This document shows positions 34,435-45,083 of a DNA stretch of 64,000 nt, piece after piece. The translations under genes were made by a program, and so were the position numbers. The first letter of the stretch is position 1; every line of letters starts with the position of its first letter. The notes under the pieces were generated by a model, which worked only from the letters and a program-made list of their open reading frames with translations, was not told where the DNA came from and did not search any database. This stretch comes from Termitomyces sp. T153 (taxonomy: Eukaryota > Basidiomycota > Agaricomycetes > Agaricales > Lyophyllaceae): assembly GCA_018296165.2 (NCBI GenBank), contig JACKQL020000076.1, positions 1 through 64,000 of the forward strand, in the 5' to 3' direction.

Positions 34435-35018
34435 ATGCCCCTAACCATCCCCCTTGCTTGGGATCTTCCTCCTACCAATAGTAAAACCCCTCATTACAAA
34501 TGTGCTCTGGAGCTCCCTGACTCTCTTGTAGCACACATTGTTGGGCATCAGGGGCAGGGCCTTAAACAAGCCTATAATCTATCTGGCGCTAAGTGGGCTG
34601 CTTTCACAGTTGGTCTGGCTTGAGATGATGGATGCTGGTTTGTCACTATCAGGAGCACTGACCAGCAGATTGGTGAAGCCCTTGTGGTCTTTGGAAAGTG
34701 CATTGTCAAGCAGCATATGTGCATACTGTGAAAGCAGTGCTCAGGCAACACTGTGCTGACTGTGTTGCTCTACTGGCCCCTTCTTGGGATCCCACATCAT
34801 CCACCCCTCAACCCTCTACCCAGCAGCCCCAACCTCCTTCTCTTCCTACTCCATCAACCACTGTTGCTCCCTCTGTGATAGTAACACATGCTGCTGCTAC
34901 CCCTCCTACTCAGGGCATGCATGCTTACTCTTTGGGCAGTTGGCTCTCCAATGGCAACCAGAACTCCAATGTCTGTCATGCTGACTCCCTTGGCCCCTGG
35001 CTCTCCAAGGAATACTAA
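34435..35018 (+). pseudogene. Gag-like region with a KH-type RNA-binding domain
   Basis: Starting in one frame (34480-34620) the protein reads YKCALELPDSLVAHIVGHQG then QGLKQAYNLSGAKWAAF. It continues in the next frame as DGCWFVTIRSTDQQIGEALV and VFGKCIVKQH. The pattern of hydrophobic-P-x-S/D, I-V-G-x-x-G-Q-G-L-K, S-G-A-K and a V-x-I-R-G/S-T-D-x-Q-I block fits a KH fold with its GXXG loop. A Pro/Gln/Thr-rich stretch follows (QPSTQQPQPPSLPTPSTT), and SLGSWLS/SLGPWLS recurs. A frameshift near 34622 breaks it. The KH call is from pattern only. Confidence 0.5.
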
Positions 35019-35210
35019 TTTGCCAATGACCCTCTCTACACTGGTACCTGATATGTCAACCCCCATCATTTCCTACACCTTTAGGCATTATTCTCAAGGC
35101 AATCCAGCACCATGCAATACTCCCACTGCTTGTCACTCTCACCCTTGATGGTGGGGTCAAACACTGTTCATTGAGGTGATGAACTATAAGGAGGGGATGA
35201 TGTAAGAGGA

Positions 35211-35510
35211 TGGTCTCTTTGGAACTGTCCAATTCTATTCTGGGCTTGGTCTGAGGATGATCCACCATTTTAGCTCATCTGACAGACTACCTGTTATGCC
35301 CTGCACCCTTCTGTCCCCATTAGTCACCTTCCATGAATCACATTCTCAGACATTACTCAGTATTGATTATTGTTAGTCATTCTCCATTACATACCACAGA
35401 CTAATGAATAGGTATAATGTTAGTCATCATTACTAGTGATCTAGTATATAGGATGGTCTGCAGGATAGAAATATTATATTGGACCAAAACAATATATCAA
35501 TCCTTTGAGA
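35211..35510 (+). repeat. Right LTR of the small gag element
   Basis: It begins TGTAAGAGGATGG after the purine tract and mirrors the left LTR with scattered transitions. It loses similarity after about 35480, where AT-rich sequence follows. Confidence 0.6.
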
Positions 35511-35939
35511 AATATATTAGTTTTACATTAGTACAACATAGGTTACCAAAAACATGAATGAATTTGCCTCTCCCTGAATCATGATATGGCTAACAGGAGT
35601 GAAAGATGGAGGAAATTTGATTCAAATGGTTTCAGATTTGATTATCAGCAAGAGACACAGTACAAAAATTTCCTTGAATCATTAAGACATGTACAAGAAC
35701 CTATTTCCATAATTTCAAAGCATCTCAAGTTGTCAAGTGCAAGATACAAAAGACAGAGTATCTGAGCATGACAATGAGTAATTTGACATTGATTGTATCA
35801 AAGTCCACTCAGTACATAATCAATCTGTTTAATTTACAAGTAGTTACTGTCAGTACTACTGTATGCTGTATGTACAGTACAGTTCTCAACTTTGTTGCTC
35901 ATTAACTGGCTTGTGTCATAGAGTGTGAATCCCAAGCCT
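35511..35939. other. Unassigned CpG-poor spacer
   Basis: No gene or domain. AT-rich, probably old repeat DNA between the gag element and the transposase. Confidence 0.4.
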
Positions 35940-38030
35940 CATCACAAAACTCCTGCCAAGGCCTTTTCTTGACAAACTATCATCTGCTCTGAGATCAAGA
36001 AGCTTATTCAGGAAGCATGCACCCTGCTCCATGCTGAGGCAAAGCCTAACTACTCTAGGGTTATTAAGGAAATCTTGGACTGTCATGTGTTGCTATCCCT
36101 TATCATACCCTGCATAATTGCTTCCTTGGCAAGCAATGCCAGGCTCATGCTGGTCAACAACTCCTTTCTCTGGAAGTTGAGGAGGTCCTTGTTGATTAAA
36201 GTTTTTGTCAGACACTGGTCATCCACTTAGCAAGCAAACAATCTGGACAAAGGCTGAAGCCCTTTGTGAAAAGAAGCCAAGTGAATCCTAGATCCAATAA
36301 TTCCTGAGGTGTCAACAGGTCTGGACTCCAAACATGCTCAGGCATTCAACAGACCTGTTGTTGATTGCTGCTTTGACTTTCTTATCCAAGATCATTTGGA
36401 ACTATGAGATTCCAATTAAGAACATTTATAATATGGATGAAAAAGGCTGTCAGAAAGGGGAAGGGTGGACAAACTCAGGCAGGAAATACTTTATTCATAG
36501 GACACATCATCCTAAGTATATAACATGTAGTGGTAATCTCAAACTTGTTGCAATCATTGAATATGTCTGTGCTGATAGCATATACTTACTTTCTGGATTT
36601 GTCTTCTCTGGAAAAGAGTTTGAGCCTAAGTGGTTCAATGTGGATCCTGGGATTGGGTGAGTTATTCCAATCTATATGATCTTGACTTATCAGTTGATTA
36701 TGTACCAGAGTATCTATGTCCAAGAGTGGCTGGACAGATGACTTACTCTGTAGACAGTGGTTTGAGAAGAGCTTCATACCTCAGTCTACTGCATGCAACA
36801 CCTCTGGAAAACCAATTCTTCTCATTTATGATGGACATGACTTACATGATACACTCAAGCTCATCAGGCTTGCCTGTGACCATATATTATACTATTCTGT
36901 CTTTTCTCCCACACAACACATAAGCTTCAGCCTCTGGATGCTGGGGTTTTTGGTCCCTTTACACATGGGTGGAGAGAGCAATGCAATGAAATTGTGGATA
37001 TCACTGATGAAGAGATGCCATGTGAAGACTTTATTTGGGAGTACATGGACATTTGGTGTGAGACATTGAAACCTGCAACAATCATGGCTGCTTTCCAAAA
37101 GAACAGATGCTGGCCAGTCATTCAAGATGTCTTTGCTGATGAAGATTTTGCACTGAGTATCCCAACATCCACTTCTGCATGACATGTACCAAACATCTTT
37201 CCTCTTTTCATGGATAACTATAACAGAGACCTTGCCAATAACCCTTCACCAATCTATTTAGATGCAGGGTTTGACAGTGACAGTGATTCTGCCTTGGAGA
37301 CTAAAGATACTGGTGGAGTTGATGGCATAATTGTCCCCACTCCCACCACTGTTTCCCACTCATTCACTCCTGTTGATTCCTCTGAAACACCATCTCTTAC
37401 AGCCCACAACCTCATGCAAGAACCCATCCCACCAGCAAGGTTGTACTCATCCAGCAGCTGTGAGAAATGGAAGCACACAGGAGGCCATCCTACATCATAC
37501 CAGTCTTGCCTTGATGATCTTTCACAAGCATACACCAAACTTCAACAGGAAAACCTCAACCTACACTCTAAAAACTTGACCCTCCAAGCACACTGAATCT
37601 TTGCAGGTACTGGGATTTAGGATCTTAATTGATGTCTCAATACTAAGGAGAAAAGGCCATCAAAGCAATGCAAACTCAATGTTAATGTGAGGTGGCTTAA
37701 TTCAGATGAAGGCCTGAGATTAGTGCAGGAACAAGAGGCAGCACAAGTAGTTGAAGGTCAAAGGAAGTGCAAGGTACAGGAGTTATGAGCTGCAAAGGAA
37801 GCAGAGAAGGAGGAACAACAATGATAGTGAGATCCAAATGCACCATTCATAGGTGCATTAGGCCAAAAATCTAAGGCTGACCTTCAGGATATTGCACAAG
37901 CCTTGAGACTTATAACAGATGGTCAGAAGAAGGATCTATTGGTGCATATTGACATTCATTTTGATACTTACCCCATCTTGCATGAGGATCCCCAGTATGA
38001 AGGCATTTTCAATCAGACATGTCATTGACC
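35940..38030 (+). pseudogene. pogo/Fot1-like transposase with C-terminal SAP motif
   Basis: The N-terminus keeps EAKPNYSRVIKEI (first helix-turn-helix), further CENP-B-like remains, and SGLDSKHAQAFNRPVVD-like codons near 36320-36360. The nuclease domain follows: PIKNIYNMDEKGCQKGEGW (first Asp, about 36435), VCADSIYLLSGFVFSGKEFE, GWTDDLLCRQWFEKSFIPQ, ILLIYDGHD (second Asp, about 36825), then after a frame change HTTHKLQPLDAGVFGPF (third acidic site, near 36940) and WPVIQDVFADEDFA. The tail has KWKHTGGHPTSYQSCLDDLS, a coiled stretch QAYTKLQQENLNLHSKNLTL, and near 37860-38000 SKADLQDIAQALRLITDGQK then KDLLVHID, a SAP-type DNA-binding motif. At least three frameshifts and several stops are present. 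Confidence 0.8.
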
Positions 38031-38204
38031 TACTACCCAAACCAAAGCTTCAAACTTCAATACAACAAGCCCACTATCTTCAAACATTGTGAATCATATT
38101 CATTCACAATTATATGCCTCCCAGAATCCCATATCATACTCACCATACACTCCATTGTTCTCATTCTCATCATGATGCACCTCACTAATTTTTGGTATTC
38201 TATT

Positions 38205-38224
38205 TCACATATATATATATATAT
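38205..38224. repeat. (AT)n microsatellite
   Basis: About ten AT dinucleotides following the transposase tail. Confidence 0.85.
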
Positions 38225-38599
38225 TGATTTGTATAATGCTTGGTATACAATTATACTTAATCTACATACCTCCTGATTACTTCTCAGTAGCATTTTCTTG
38301 AGTCCAGTGCTGCTGTGAGCCATCTCAACATTGTATATTCAAGTGACATTGCCAGAGCAGAGATGAATTTGGCCATATGTGTCAGTGTTATGATCTGTGA
38401 CAAAAGTTTTGAAGCACTCAACTTTTGGGTCACCCTTGACCAGCATTGTTCTGACACAAGAACATATCCACCATACTCTAACTTAGTGTGGTGGTGTCTT
38501 AGACAGAAGTTATTGCACTGACTCCTGAAGTCCAATTGATGAAAAGTATTGTCAATGTTTTTCTATCTACAACCTAATCAAGATTTTGAAACACTTAAC

Positions 38600-38670
38600 T
38601 GATGATAGCAATGGTCATTGGTGTTATTTACTGTAGATTTCTTTGCACAATGCTGTTGGTTCAATTCCAT
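38600..38670 (+). repeat. Candidate SINE-like Pol III repeat, copy 2
   Basis: GATAGCAATGGTCATTGG (weak A-box) lies upstream of GCTGTTGGTTCAATTCC (B-box GGTTCAATTCC at 38658-38668), then a T run and CCTAATGCATTAG. The GCTGTTGGTTCAATTC core is the inverse of the block at 33409-33424. Confidence 0.35.
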
Positions 38671-38818
38671 TGTGATGCACTTTTTTTGTTCCTAATGCAT
38701 TAGTGATGAATTAATGTCACATCAACAGTGTTGCATTACTTCTGTGCAGTACTTAATTTCAGTTACAGAGGATAATGCATTACATTTTCACTGTAATTAC
38801 ACAGTGTGATGCATTAAA

Positions 38819-39385
38819 ATGTCAAGGTTGGCTGTTGTGGACAGGATGAAGAAGGCACAGAAGGAGGCAAAGGCAGCATTGATGAAGGCAAAAAATGACA
38901 TGGCACAGTATTACAACTGTTGGCAGACACCAGCCCCCATACACAAGCCTGGGAACCATGTCTACCTGGATAGCTCTGACATAAAGACAATAAGACCATC
39001 TTTGAAGCTGTCATATTGTCACCTTGACTCCATCATGGTAGAGAGACAGGTAAAGTCATTAGCTTACCAGTTGAAACTCCCTGTAGACCTGTGCCAGCTG
39101 CACTCAATCTTTTATGTCATCAAGCTGTTCCCAGCTTCAGAAGACCCCATTCCTGGTCATCACTCAAGGCCACCACAACCACCATTCCTGATTAATAATG
39201 ATGAGGAGAATGAGGTGGAGAAAATTCTAGATAGCAGGGTTTTCCAGGGAAAGTTGCAGTTCAAGGTGAAGTGGAAAGGATACAGTGTTGAGAACATTTC
39301 TTGGGAACCACAGGAAAATGTATGTGCATCAGCTCTGGTCCAGGACTTTTACTGCAGGCACCCTGGTGCACCAAAGACCATCTGA
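38819..39385 (+). pseudogene. Gypsy integrase C-terminus with open chromodomain (element D)
   Basis: A continuous 188-codon frame that is only the last part of a gypsy Pol. It holds KKAQKEAKAALMKAKNDMAQ, the SH3-like DNA-binding part (HKPGNHVYLDSSDIKTIRPS), the linker KLPVDLCQLHSIFYVIKLFP, and a chromodomain (NEVEKILDSRVFQGKLQFKV, then KWKGYSVENISWEPQENV). The chromodomain keeps the aromatic and Trp positions (VKWKGY, SWEP). The rest of the element is missing upstream, so the frame has no start of its own. It is the best-preserved chromodomain in the window. Confidence 0.8.
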
Positions 39386-39474
39386 GGCATCTACTCAGTC
39401 TCAGCAGCTGACCAAGCAATTCGGAACATCTTCTACCCCATATGTCAAGACACTGCATGCTAGAAGAGGGGTGA

Positions 39475-39912
39475 TGTTAGAGGACTGCACATACTGGACC
39501 CCATTCTTGTTTCCTTGATTCTGAGCTGGCCTCTCATTTCCACCCTCCCATTCTCTGGAGACAAGTACTTTAGACCAAGGGCTATCTAATGCTTACATTC
39601 AGATGTAGTCACATGCCCAGAGGCTGGAGATCAAGGCCATTTACAATGAGTTTCCATTTTTGGATTTGACTCCAGATTAAATTTCCATTTTCAGAGTTTA
39701 AGTTTTTCTGTTGTGCTGTACAGCTGTTCCTTATGCTTCTGAAGCCTCTGTAGCATCACATCTGGCCCAAGGAGTTCCTTAGACTTGTTCTCTTTGGATA
39801 TCCCTTTGTCAGGTAGTTATGACCTGTAGACACTATACAGTACCAAATAGACTTTGGATCTCCCTCTGCTAGCTGTGTGATTGAGCTATAGCCTCCTGAG
39901 GTTGCCCTTACA
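39475..39912 (+). repeat. 3' LTR of gypsy element D, 438 bp
   Basis: It starts TGTTAGAGGACTG after GCTAGAAGAGGGGTGA and ends GAGGTTGCCCTTACA, as in LTR A. The shared block CTTAGACTTGTTCTCTTTGGAT sits in its second half. Confidence 0.8.
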
Positions 39913-41159
39913 TCTTCAATTATAACATTTGTCTACTTCTACAGGAGGTAAATAGGGAATTGCCAAGTCAAAAATGGTAAAAACATCAAAGATCAATCTT
40001 GTAAAAGCTTTGACACCTTTTTTAATTTTACCATACATGTTATAAAGCTATTCAGAGGAACATGGCCCCAGAAAGCATGTGCACCAGGGTTTACTCCAAG
40101 GATCTTCTGAAGTTATCCCATGCAGCTATCAGATCCTGAGACACATCACAGGTTTATACCATGAGTCTTGTACTCAATGTCTTGAAAACAGGACCTCTAC
40201 TCACATCTTACCTGTCTGGGTTTATAATGGTCAGTGTGTTGTAACATTTCAATTCCCAAATTGTGGTTGGATGTGAGCAATTTTGTAAGTGCCTTTCAAT
40301 ATGCTAGTGTAGGTACACTGAGGTAGTGTCAAAAGGACATGACTTGAGTGTCTGGACAAATTTCTTGGCATTGACATAAAGGTGTAGTTTGGTTGACAAA
40401 GTTATAGTATCTGGCAACCCTGTTTTGCAACTTACATTTACACACTCACACACATCCATGTTCTGTGCTTCATCCCACAATCTGTCCATTCAATTGTCAC
40501 TGGTACAGGTCTACCCCAAGGCATAGCAAGATTTCCAAGAACCTTGACCATATTCCCTATTCACAATGCCTTCCCATTCATGGCAAAATCAGCTGAGTCA
40601 TGCAGTGCTAGGGATACATAATGGTTGGAGGGGAGTTTTGACAAATATGCAGGATACTAAATGGCCAGCATGATCTCTGGTGGGCCAGAAGCATAAGTCC
40701 AGTCTCTGTAAATGGGGGAGCTGACCTTGAGCCTATGCTGAGAAGCCATTTGTAGTATGCAATTTGTACAGCTTCCAGGGGATTTAGGAGAGAATGCAAG
40801 ACATCCAAGACAACTTCACAATCAAAGATCAAGTGAGGTTCATATGTGCCATATATACCATAGATAATATAATGCCCTTGTGTGGTGGAATGACATCCAC
40901 CATAAACTGCATTGCAAACATGACATTCACCACTTTGGTGGTCTTTTCTGCCTCCTCCTTATAGTGTTTCTTGATAATGGAGCCTCTCATAAATTGGCTG
41001 CCCACATTTGTAGCAGTCCACCCTCTTGATTATTTTTCCATTAACATGCAAGTTCCCAATGTGTGACAGAATGGATTTGATAATCACTTACTTAGTTTTT
41101 CCAATGCTGGTTAATGGTCTTTGTAAAGAGTATTGAATTCAATACTGATCAAACAATTT
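39913..41159. other. Unassigned CpG-poor DNA before the Helitron helicase
   Basis: No domain identified. The minus-strand frame at 40608-40832 and surrounding minus-strand sequence contain a Cys pair (VDCYKCGQPIYERLHYQE) and LLNPLEAVQIAYYKWLLSIG, which could be remains of another transposon protein, but I cannot name it. Confidence 0.3.
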
Positions 41160-42590
41160 TATGAAATAGACTATTTCAAGAAACTCATTATGATGCTGAG
41201 GTCAAGGGAACAGTAGATGAGAATAAGGCCAAGTTCAATGCTGAACAACTGGAGACCTTCAATGCTGTCATGGACTCTGTGAACAATAACTTGGGCAAGA
41301 TGATATTCATTCACAGTGCAGGTGGTTGTGGCAAAATTTTTGTTTGCAATACTTTAGCTTCTGCTGTTCAATCCAATAGAGATTGTGGCATTATATGTAG
41401 CATCATCTGGGGTTGCTGCTTTACTACTGGAAGGTGGTAGAACTGCTCATTCCAGATTTAAAATCCCCATTCCTGCTCTGGAGACATCCATTGCCAATAT
41501 TAAGAGAGGAACTCATTTGTCTCAACTCTTAATCCACCCCAAAGTTGTCATCTGGGATAAAGTCCCAATGCAACACAAAAATGCCATTGACTCAGTTGAT
41601 TATGGGTTCAGAGACATCCTGGACAAGGATGTTCCCTTTGGTGGAGTGACCATGGTGTTTGGAGGAAATTTTTAACAAACTCTTCCAGTTATTCAATGAA
41701 GACTGAGGCAGCAAATGATTGTAGCTTCATTTCAAGGAGGGAGACTTTGGTATCACATTCAAGTCCATTACTTGGTTCAAAATATGAGATTGGATCAGAC
41801 TCTGAATAACATTTCTCATGCAGCTTGGTTATTAGATGTTGGTACTGGGAAAATCTTGGCCCTGAAGAAATGGTACAACTTCCTGAAACTATGGTCTGTA
41901 TTGACAATTCTATCACTAGATTGATCTCTTCTACTTATCCTGATATTAGTCATTTTCAAAATGACCAGTATTACCTGGGTTGTATGATCCTCTCCAACAA
42001 AAACTCTGATACAGGAGATATCAATTTGGAAGTTTTGCAGAGATGTCCAGGGAGGAGAAATCTTGCAGAGTGCAGACTTTATCATGTCTAATAATGGAAA
42101 TGGTAATAGCCTTGCATTATATCCTATGAAATATCTCAACTCTTTAAGAGCCAATAGTTTGCCTTTAGCTAAATTAGCCTTAAAGATTGGTGTTCCTGTC
42201 ATGCTCCTGCAGAATCTAGATGCAACTAAAGGACTTTGCAATGAAACACAAATGATTGTCACCCATATCAGCACCAGAGTCCTCAAATGTTACATCATCA
42301 GTAGAGATGCCAAGTTTTCAGAATCAACTGTTTTGACTCCAAGAATCAACCTAAATGCCTCTGAACAGGATTTGCCTATTCCATTTTGGAGAAGACAATT
42401 CTCAATTTGACTGGCCTTTGCTATGACCATCAACAAGTCTCAAGGGTAATCAGTCAAGCATGTTGGCCTAGATCTTCAATCACCCATTTTTGCACATGGT
42501 CAACTTTATGTTGCACTTTCTTGGTGCAGATCAGGAGATTGTAACAAGGTCATTTTTCACCAGAAATCATATCACAAAAGGGGCATGGTA
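41160..42590 (+). pseudogene. Helitron PIF1-like helicase, broken
   Basis: Near 41230-41360 the frame reads KFNAEQLETFNAVMDSVNN then MIFIHSAGGCGKIFVCNTL, a Walker A with Ile after GCGK. It continues as VASSGVAALLLEGGRTAHSR, FKIPIPALE, then VVIWDKVPMQHK, where the Walker B DE is read as DK. Next comes PFGGVTMVFGGNF, a stop, and QTLPVIQ. Later: VQNMRLDQ, a WLLDVGTGK block, PVMLLQNLDATKGLCNET near 42195, then LAFAMTINKSQG near 42413 and [15 protein letters not shown] near 42500, the end of the PIF1 core. Such helicases in fungi usually belong to Helitron rolling-circle transposons. The Rep domain is not seen. The changed motifs and stops mean it is inactive. Confidence 0.75.
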
Positions 42591-42666
42591 GCTCAACTGG
42601 CACCATCATGTCCTTAGGGATGTTTCTCTCTTCCCAAGTGGGACCATGGGGTTGTTAGTTCAATTC
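42589..42666 (+). repeat. Candidate SINE-like Pol III repeat, copy 3
   Basis: TAGCTCAACTGG at 42589-42600 matches a tRNA A-box well, and GTTCAATTC at 42658-42666 matches a B-box. The spacing is wide (69 bp), as in an intron-bearing tRNA or a drifted SINE. The bases around them do not pair as an acceptor stem, so it is not a functional tRNA. Confidence 0.4.
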
Positions 42667-42690
42667 CCATGTGTAATGCAGCCTTTGGCA

Positions 42691-43199
42691 GAAAACACTT
42701 TAGACACTGCACCCTGGCTTTTTCAACACTGCTGGGCAGCTACCACCCTCATGTGCTGACTAGGGAGGCTTTGTTGTGCAGGCCATTTGCAAGTGACCAA
42801 TCAGCACTTGACTTGATGAAGCAATGTGACCACCACACTCCTGTCCAATCAGAAAAAGAGAGGATTGCCCAGTGGAGTAGATTTGGGAGGGGAAAAGGAG
42901 CCCTGCTGACCAAGTGTGTGCTAGCATGGGTGGGTGGGAAGGATAAGGGTCAATATAGATTGTTCAAGCCTCCTTCAGGGGGTCCATTGGCTGGATTTGG
43001 CATGGCTGTAGAGGTCAAGGCAGAGAGCATTTGATCAGCTGCTTATGGTGTAGCCCACAGCATGTCTGTCACATTCTGCCCATGCTGGTCTAGTCCATTG
43101 TGGTACCAATGGGTAAATCTGGATTTGATCTCCAAAGAATACCATCCAAGTGTGGGGAAGGTTTAGAATTGTGGGACCTTTGCAGGGATGGTTGACTAG
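42691..43199. other. Unassigned CpG-poor DNA
   Basis: No recognised gene or domain. The ORF at 42669-43034 has no family features. This stretch is the left flank of the solo LTR. Confidence 0.35.
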
Positions 43200-44295
43200 G
43201 AAGCTGTCATGACCCACTCCCAGACTGCTGGACCTCTCCTCAGGCCACTCTGCTCTCCTGGAGTCCCCCCCAACACCCCCCCCCCAGCTCACCCCAACCT
43301 TTGTTCACCCATGGCACCTGCCCCAGCTAATCCTGATGCTTTCCCAGCAAACCCTGATGGCCCCCTGGCAAATCCCAATGTGTTCCCTGCAGGCCCCATC
43401 ACTTCCCCTTATCCTCCCAAGCCCCCAGGCCCCTCTGACATCTCCCCTGACCCTGGAACACATCACCAACTTATCCCCTCAGCCTACCCAACCACTCTGG
43501 AACTTCCCAACTATAGAGCAGATTGCATTTCCATTAGTTCCTGTCAGAATGTCACTGCAGCCTGCCATCTGATCAGAGCCAACACCCATCAACCCTGTGC
43601 AGTGTTGATGAGCCCCATTGTTGCACCCTCAGTCCCCAGAGGAGGTCCAGTAGTCAGTATATAAGTTGCAGAGTAGTATTCCTTACTCTAGTCTTGATAT
43701 TGCCAATATTCTCTTGTTACATTTGTGTTCTGGTTATGTTTCCTGGTCTTGTCTCTATTTCCAATCTCTAGTCTTGTCTCAATCCTATTTTGTTCTTGTC
43801 TCTGTTTTGTCTCAACTCTGTCTTGTCTTGTCTGTCTCAGTTTCCTTTATTGTTGCCTAAGTTCCTTTCAACTCTGACTCCATTCTGACTCTCCAATTAT
43901 AATTATAATCATGCCTTTATGGCTCTGTACATTCATATCTAATGCCAGACTTGCTCTACAATCAACCCAAGAACCCATCAACATCAATTGATCTCCCATC
44001 AACCCTCCAGTCCCACTCCTGTTGTTTGTGTGACCTCTGCTTGCCCTGCACATTCAATACTTGCCTCTGGACTTGTGCCTGACACATCCCCAAGTGCAAC
44101 CCTTGGCATACCTAGTCTTAGACTCCTCCAGACCACCCTGGACTTGTTCATACCACTTCCCCTAGCTTATCCTCACAAGTATCAAATGTCCAGACCTCCC
44201 AGGAATGCCAGGGTATAAGTGCAGGACATCATGTCTGCCCAATAAGGACTTGCCCATAAGCTGAGCCCCCATAGTCAGCAGAACCTGACAGAAGC
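43200..44295 (+). repeat. Solo LTR with 5-bp target duplication (old copy)
   Basis: The LTR runs 43205-44290 (1086 bp), from TGTCATGACCC to AACCTGACA, so its ends are TGTCA/TGACA. The 5-bp GAAGC occurs at 43200-43204 and again at 44291-44295, a perfect target-site duplication. A TATATAA box at 43658-43664 in AGTCAGTATATAAG gives plus-strand orientation. It matches the CpG-rich LTR at 61579-62714 along its length, but CG dinucleotides are replaced by TG or CA. No internal region remains, as expected after LTR-LTR recombination. Confidence 0.9.
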
Positions 44296-44682
44296 AAAAG
44301 TGAAATGGCTTAATGGCCAACACCAACCAGCAACAGCAAGCATTGCTGAAAGTAGAAGGGCTGAGAAATTGGGATGGCATGTTAGTGGCAGATGAGTGGA
44401 GATTTCTAGGTAACACTGCCTTACTGTACTGCAGGATGTAGAACACAATAGCTCAAGATGTAAACATCATGTGAGTATATCTCAAATAAGAGAAAAAGTT
44501 TCATCATCATCATCACATCACAAAAGACTGCAATTATCATCTAACAAGAAATTCTTAATGGTTTACAAATGTGAGTGTATTTTGGTATTGCTAACTTTTA
44601 TCATTTTCAGCATCTAATTTATATAGCTAGACATTGTAGAATTTTGTTGATAACAGTATTAGGTCTCAATAACCTTGAGTTT
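44296..44682. other. Unassigned CpG-poor DNA
   Basis: Right flank of the solo LTR. AT-rich, no gene seen; a short ATC repeat (ATCATCATCATCA) lies near 44504. Confidence 0.4.
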
Positions 44683-45055
44683 GGGTCTCAACATTGAGTT
44701 AGAATATCAAAGAGGTAACTGAACAAAATGAGGTTGGGTCTGGGTCTCAACATTGAGTTGGAATATCAAAGACCTAACCAAATGCAGTAAAATTGGGTCT
44801 GGATCTCAACAGTGAGTCAAAATATCAAAGACCTAAGTGAACAAAGTGAGGTTGGATCTGGGTCTTAACATTGAGTTGGAATATCAAAGACTTAACCAAA
44901 TGAAGTAAAATCAGGTCTGGATCTCAACAGTGAGTCAAAATATCAAAGACCTAACTGGACAAAGTGAGGTTGGGTCTGAGTCTCAACATTGAGTCAGAAA
45001 TATCAGACCTAGCCTAACCAAATGAAGTGAGGTCAGGTCTGAGTCTTAGCAAGAG
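44683..45055. repeat. 59-bp tandem array, about 6-7 copies
   Basis: Units start with GGGTCTCAACATTGAGTT or GGATCTCAACAGTGAGTC at about 44683, 44742, 44801, 44860, 44919, 44978 and (altered) 45041. The two forms partly alternate, giving a dimer of about 118 bp. Each unit holds AATATCAAAGACCTAAC. The array ends exactly at the change from CpG-poor to CpG-normal DNA. Confidence 0.9.
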
Positions 45056-45060
45056 ATACA

Positions 45061-45083
45061 GGTCCGTGCCTTCGGCACGGGCC
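45061..45083. other. Perfect GC-rich hairpin at the island edge
   Basis: GGTCCGTGCC, TTC, GGCACGGGCC: a 10-bp stem (one G-T pair) with a 3-base loop. It stands between the CpG-poor tandem array and host sequence. It could be the end of an inserted element or an intrinsic structural mark; no function can be assigned. Confidence 0.7.

Larger units (their letters stand above)
33533..35510 (+). mobile_element. Small LTR element with gag only
   Basis: Two related LTR sequences, about 33533-33835 and 35211-35510, flank about 1.4 kb that encodes a gag-like region and no polymerase. A purine tract (AGGAGGGGATGA) precedes the right LTR, which begins TGTAAGAGGATGG; the left begins TGTAAGGGGATGG. The two stay alignable as far as a GACCAAAACAATA-like block and then differ, so the true LTR ends are uncertain. 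This looks like a non-autonomous element dependent on a related full copy. Confidence 0.65.

Noticed and set aside
42589..42666. Functional tRNA
   Set aside because: A-box and B-box are present, but no acceptor or anticodon stem can be formed; kept only as a SINE-like candidate.
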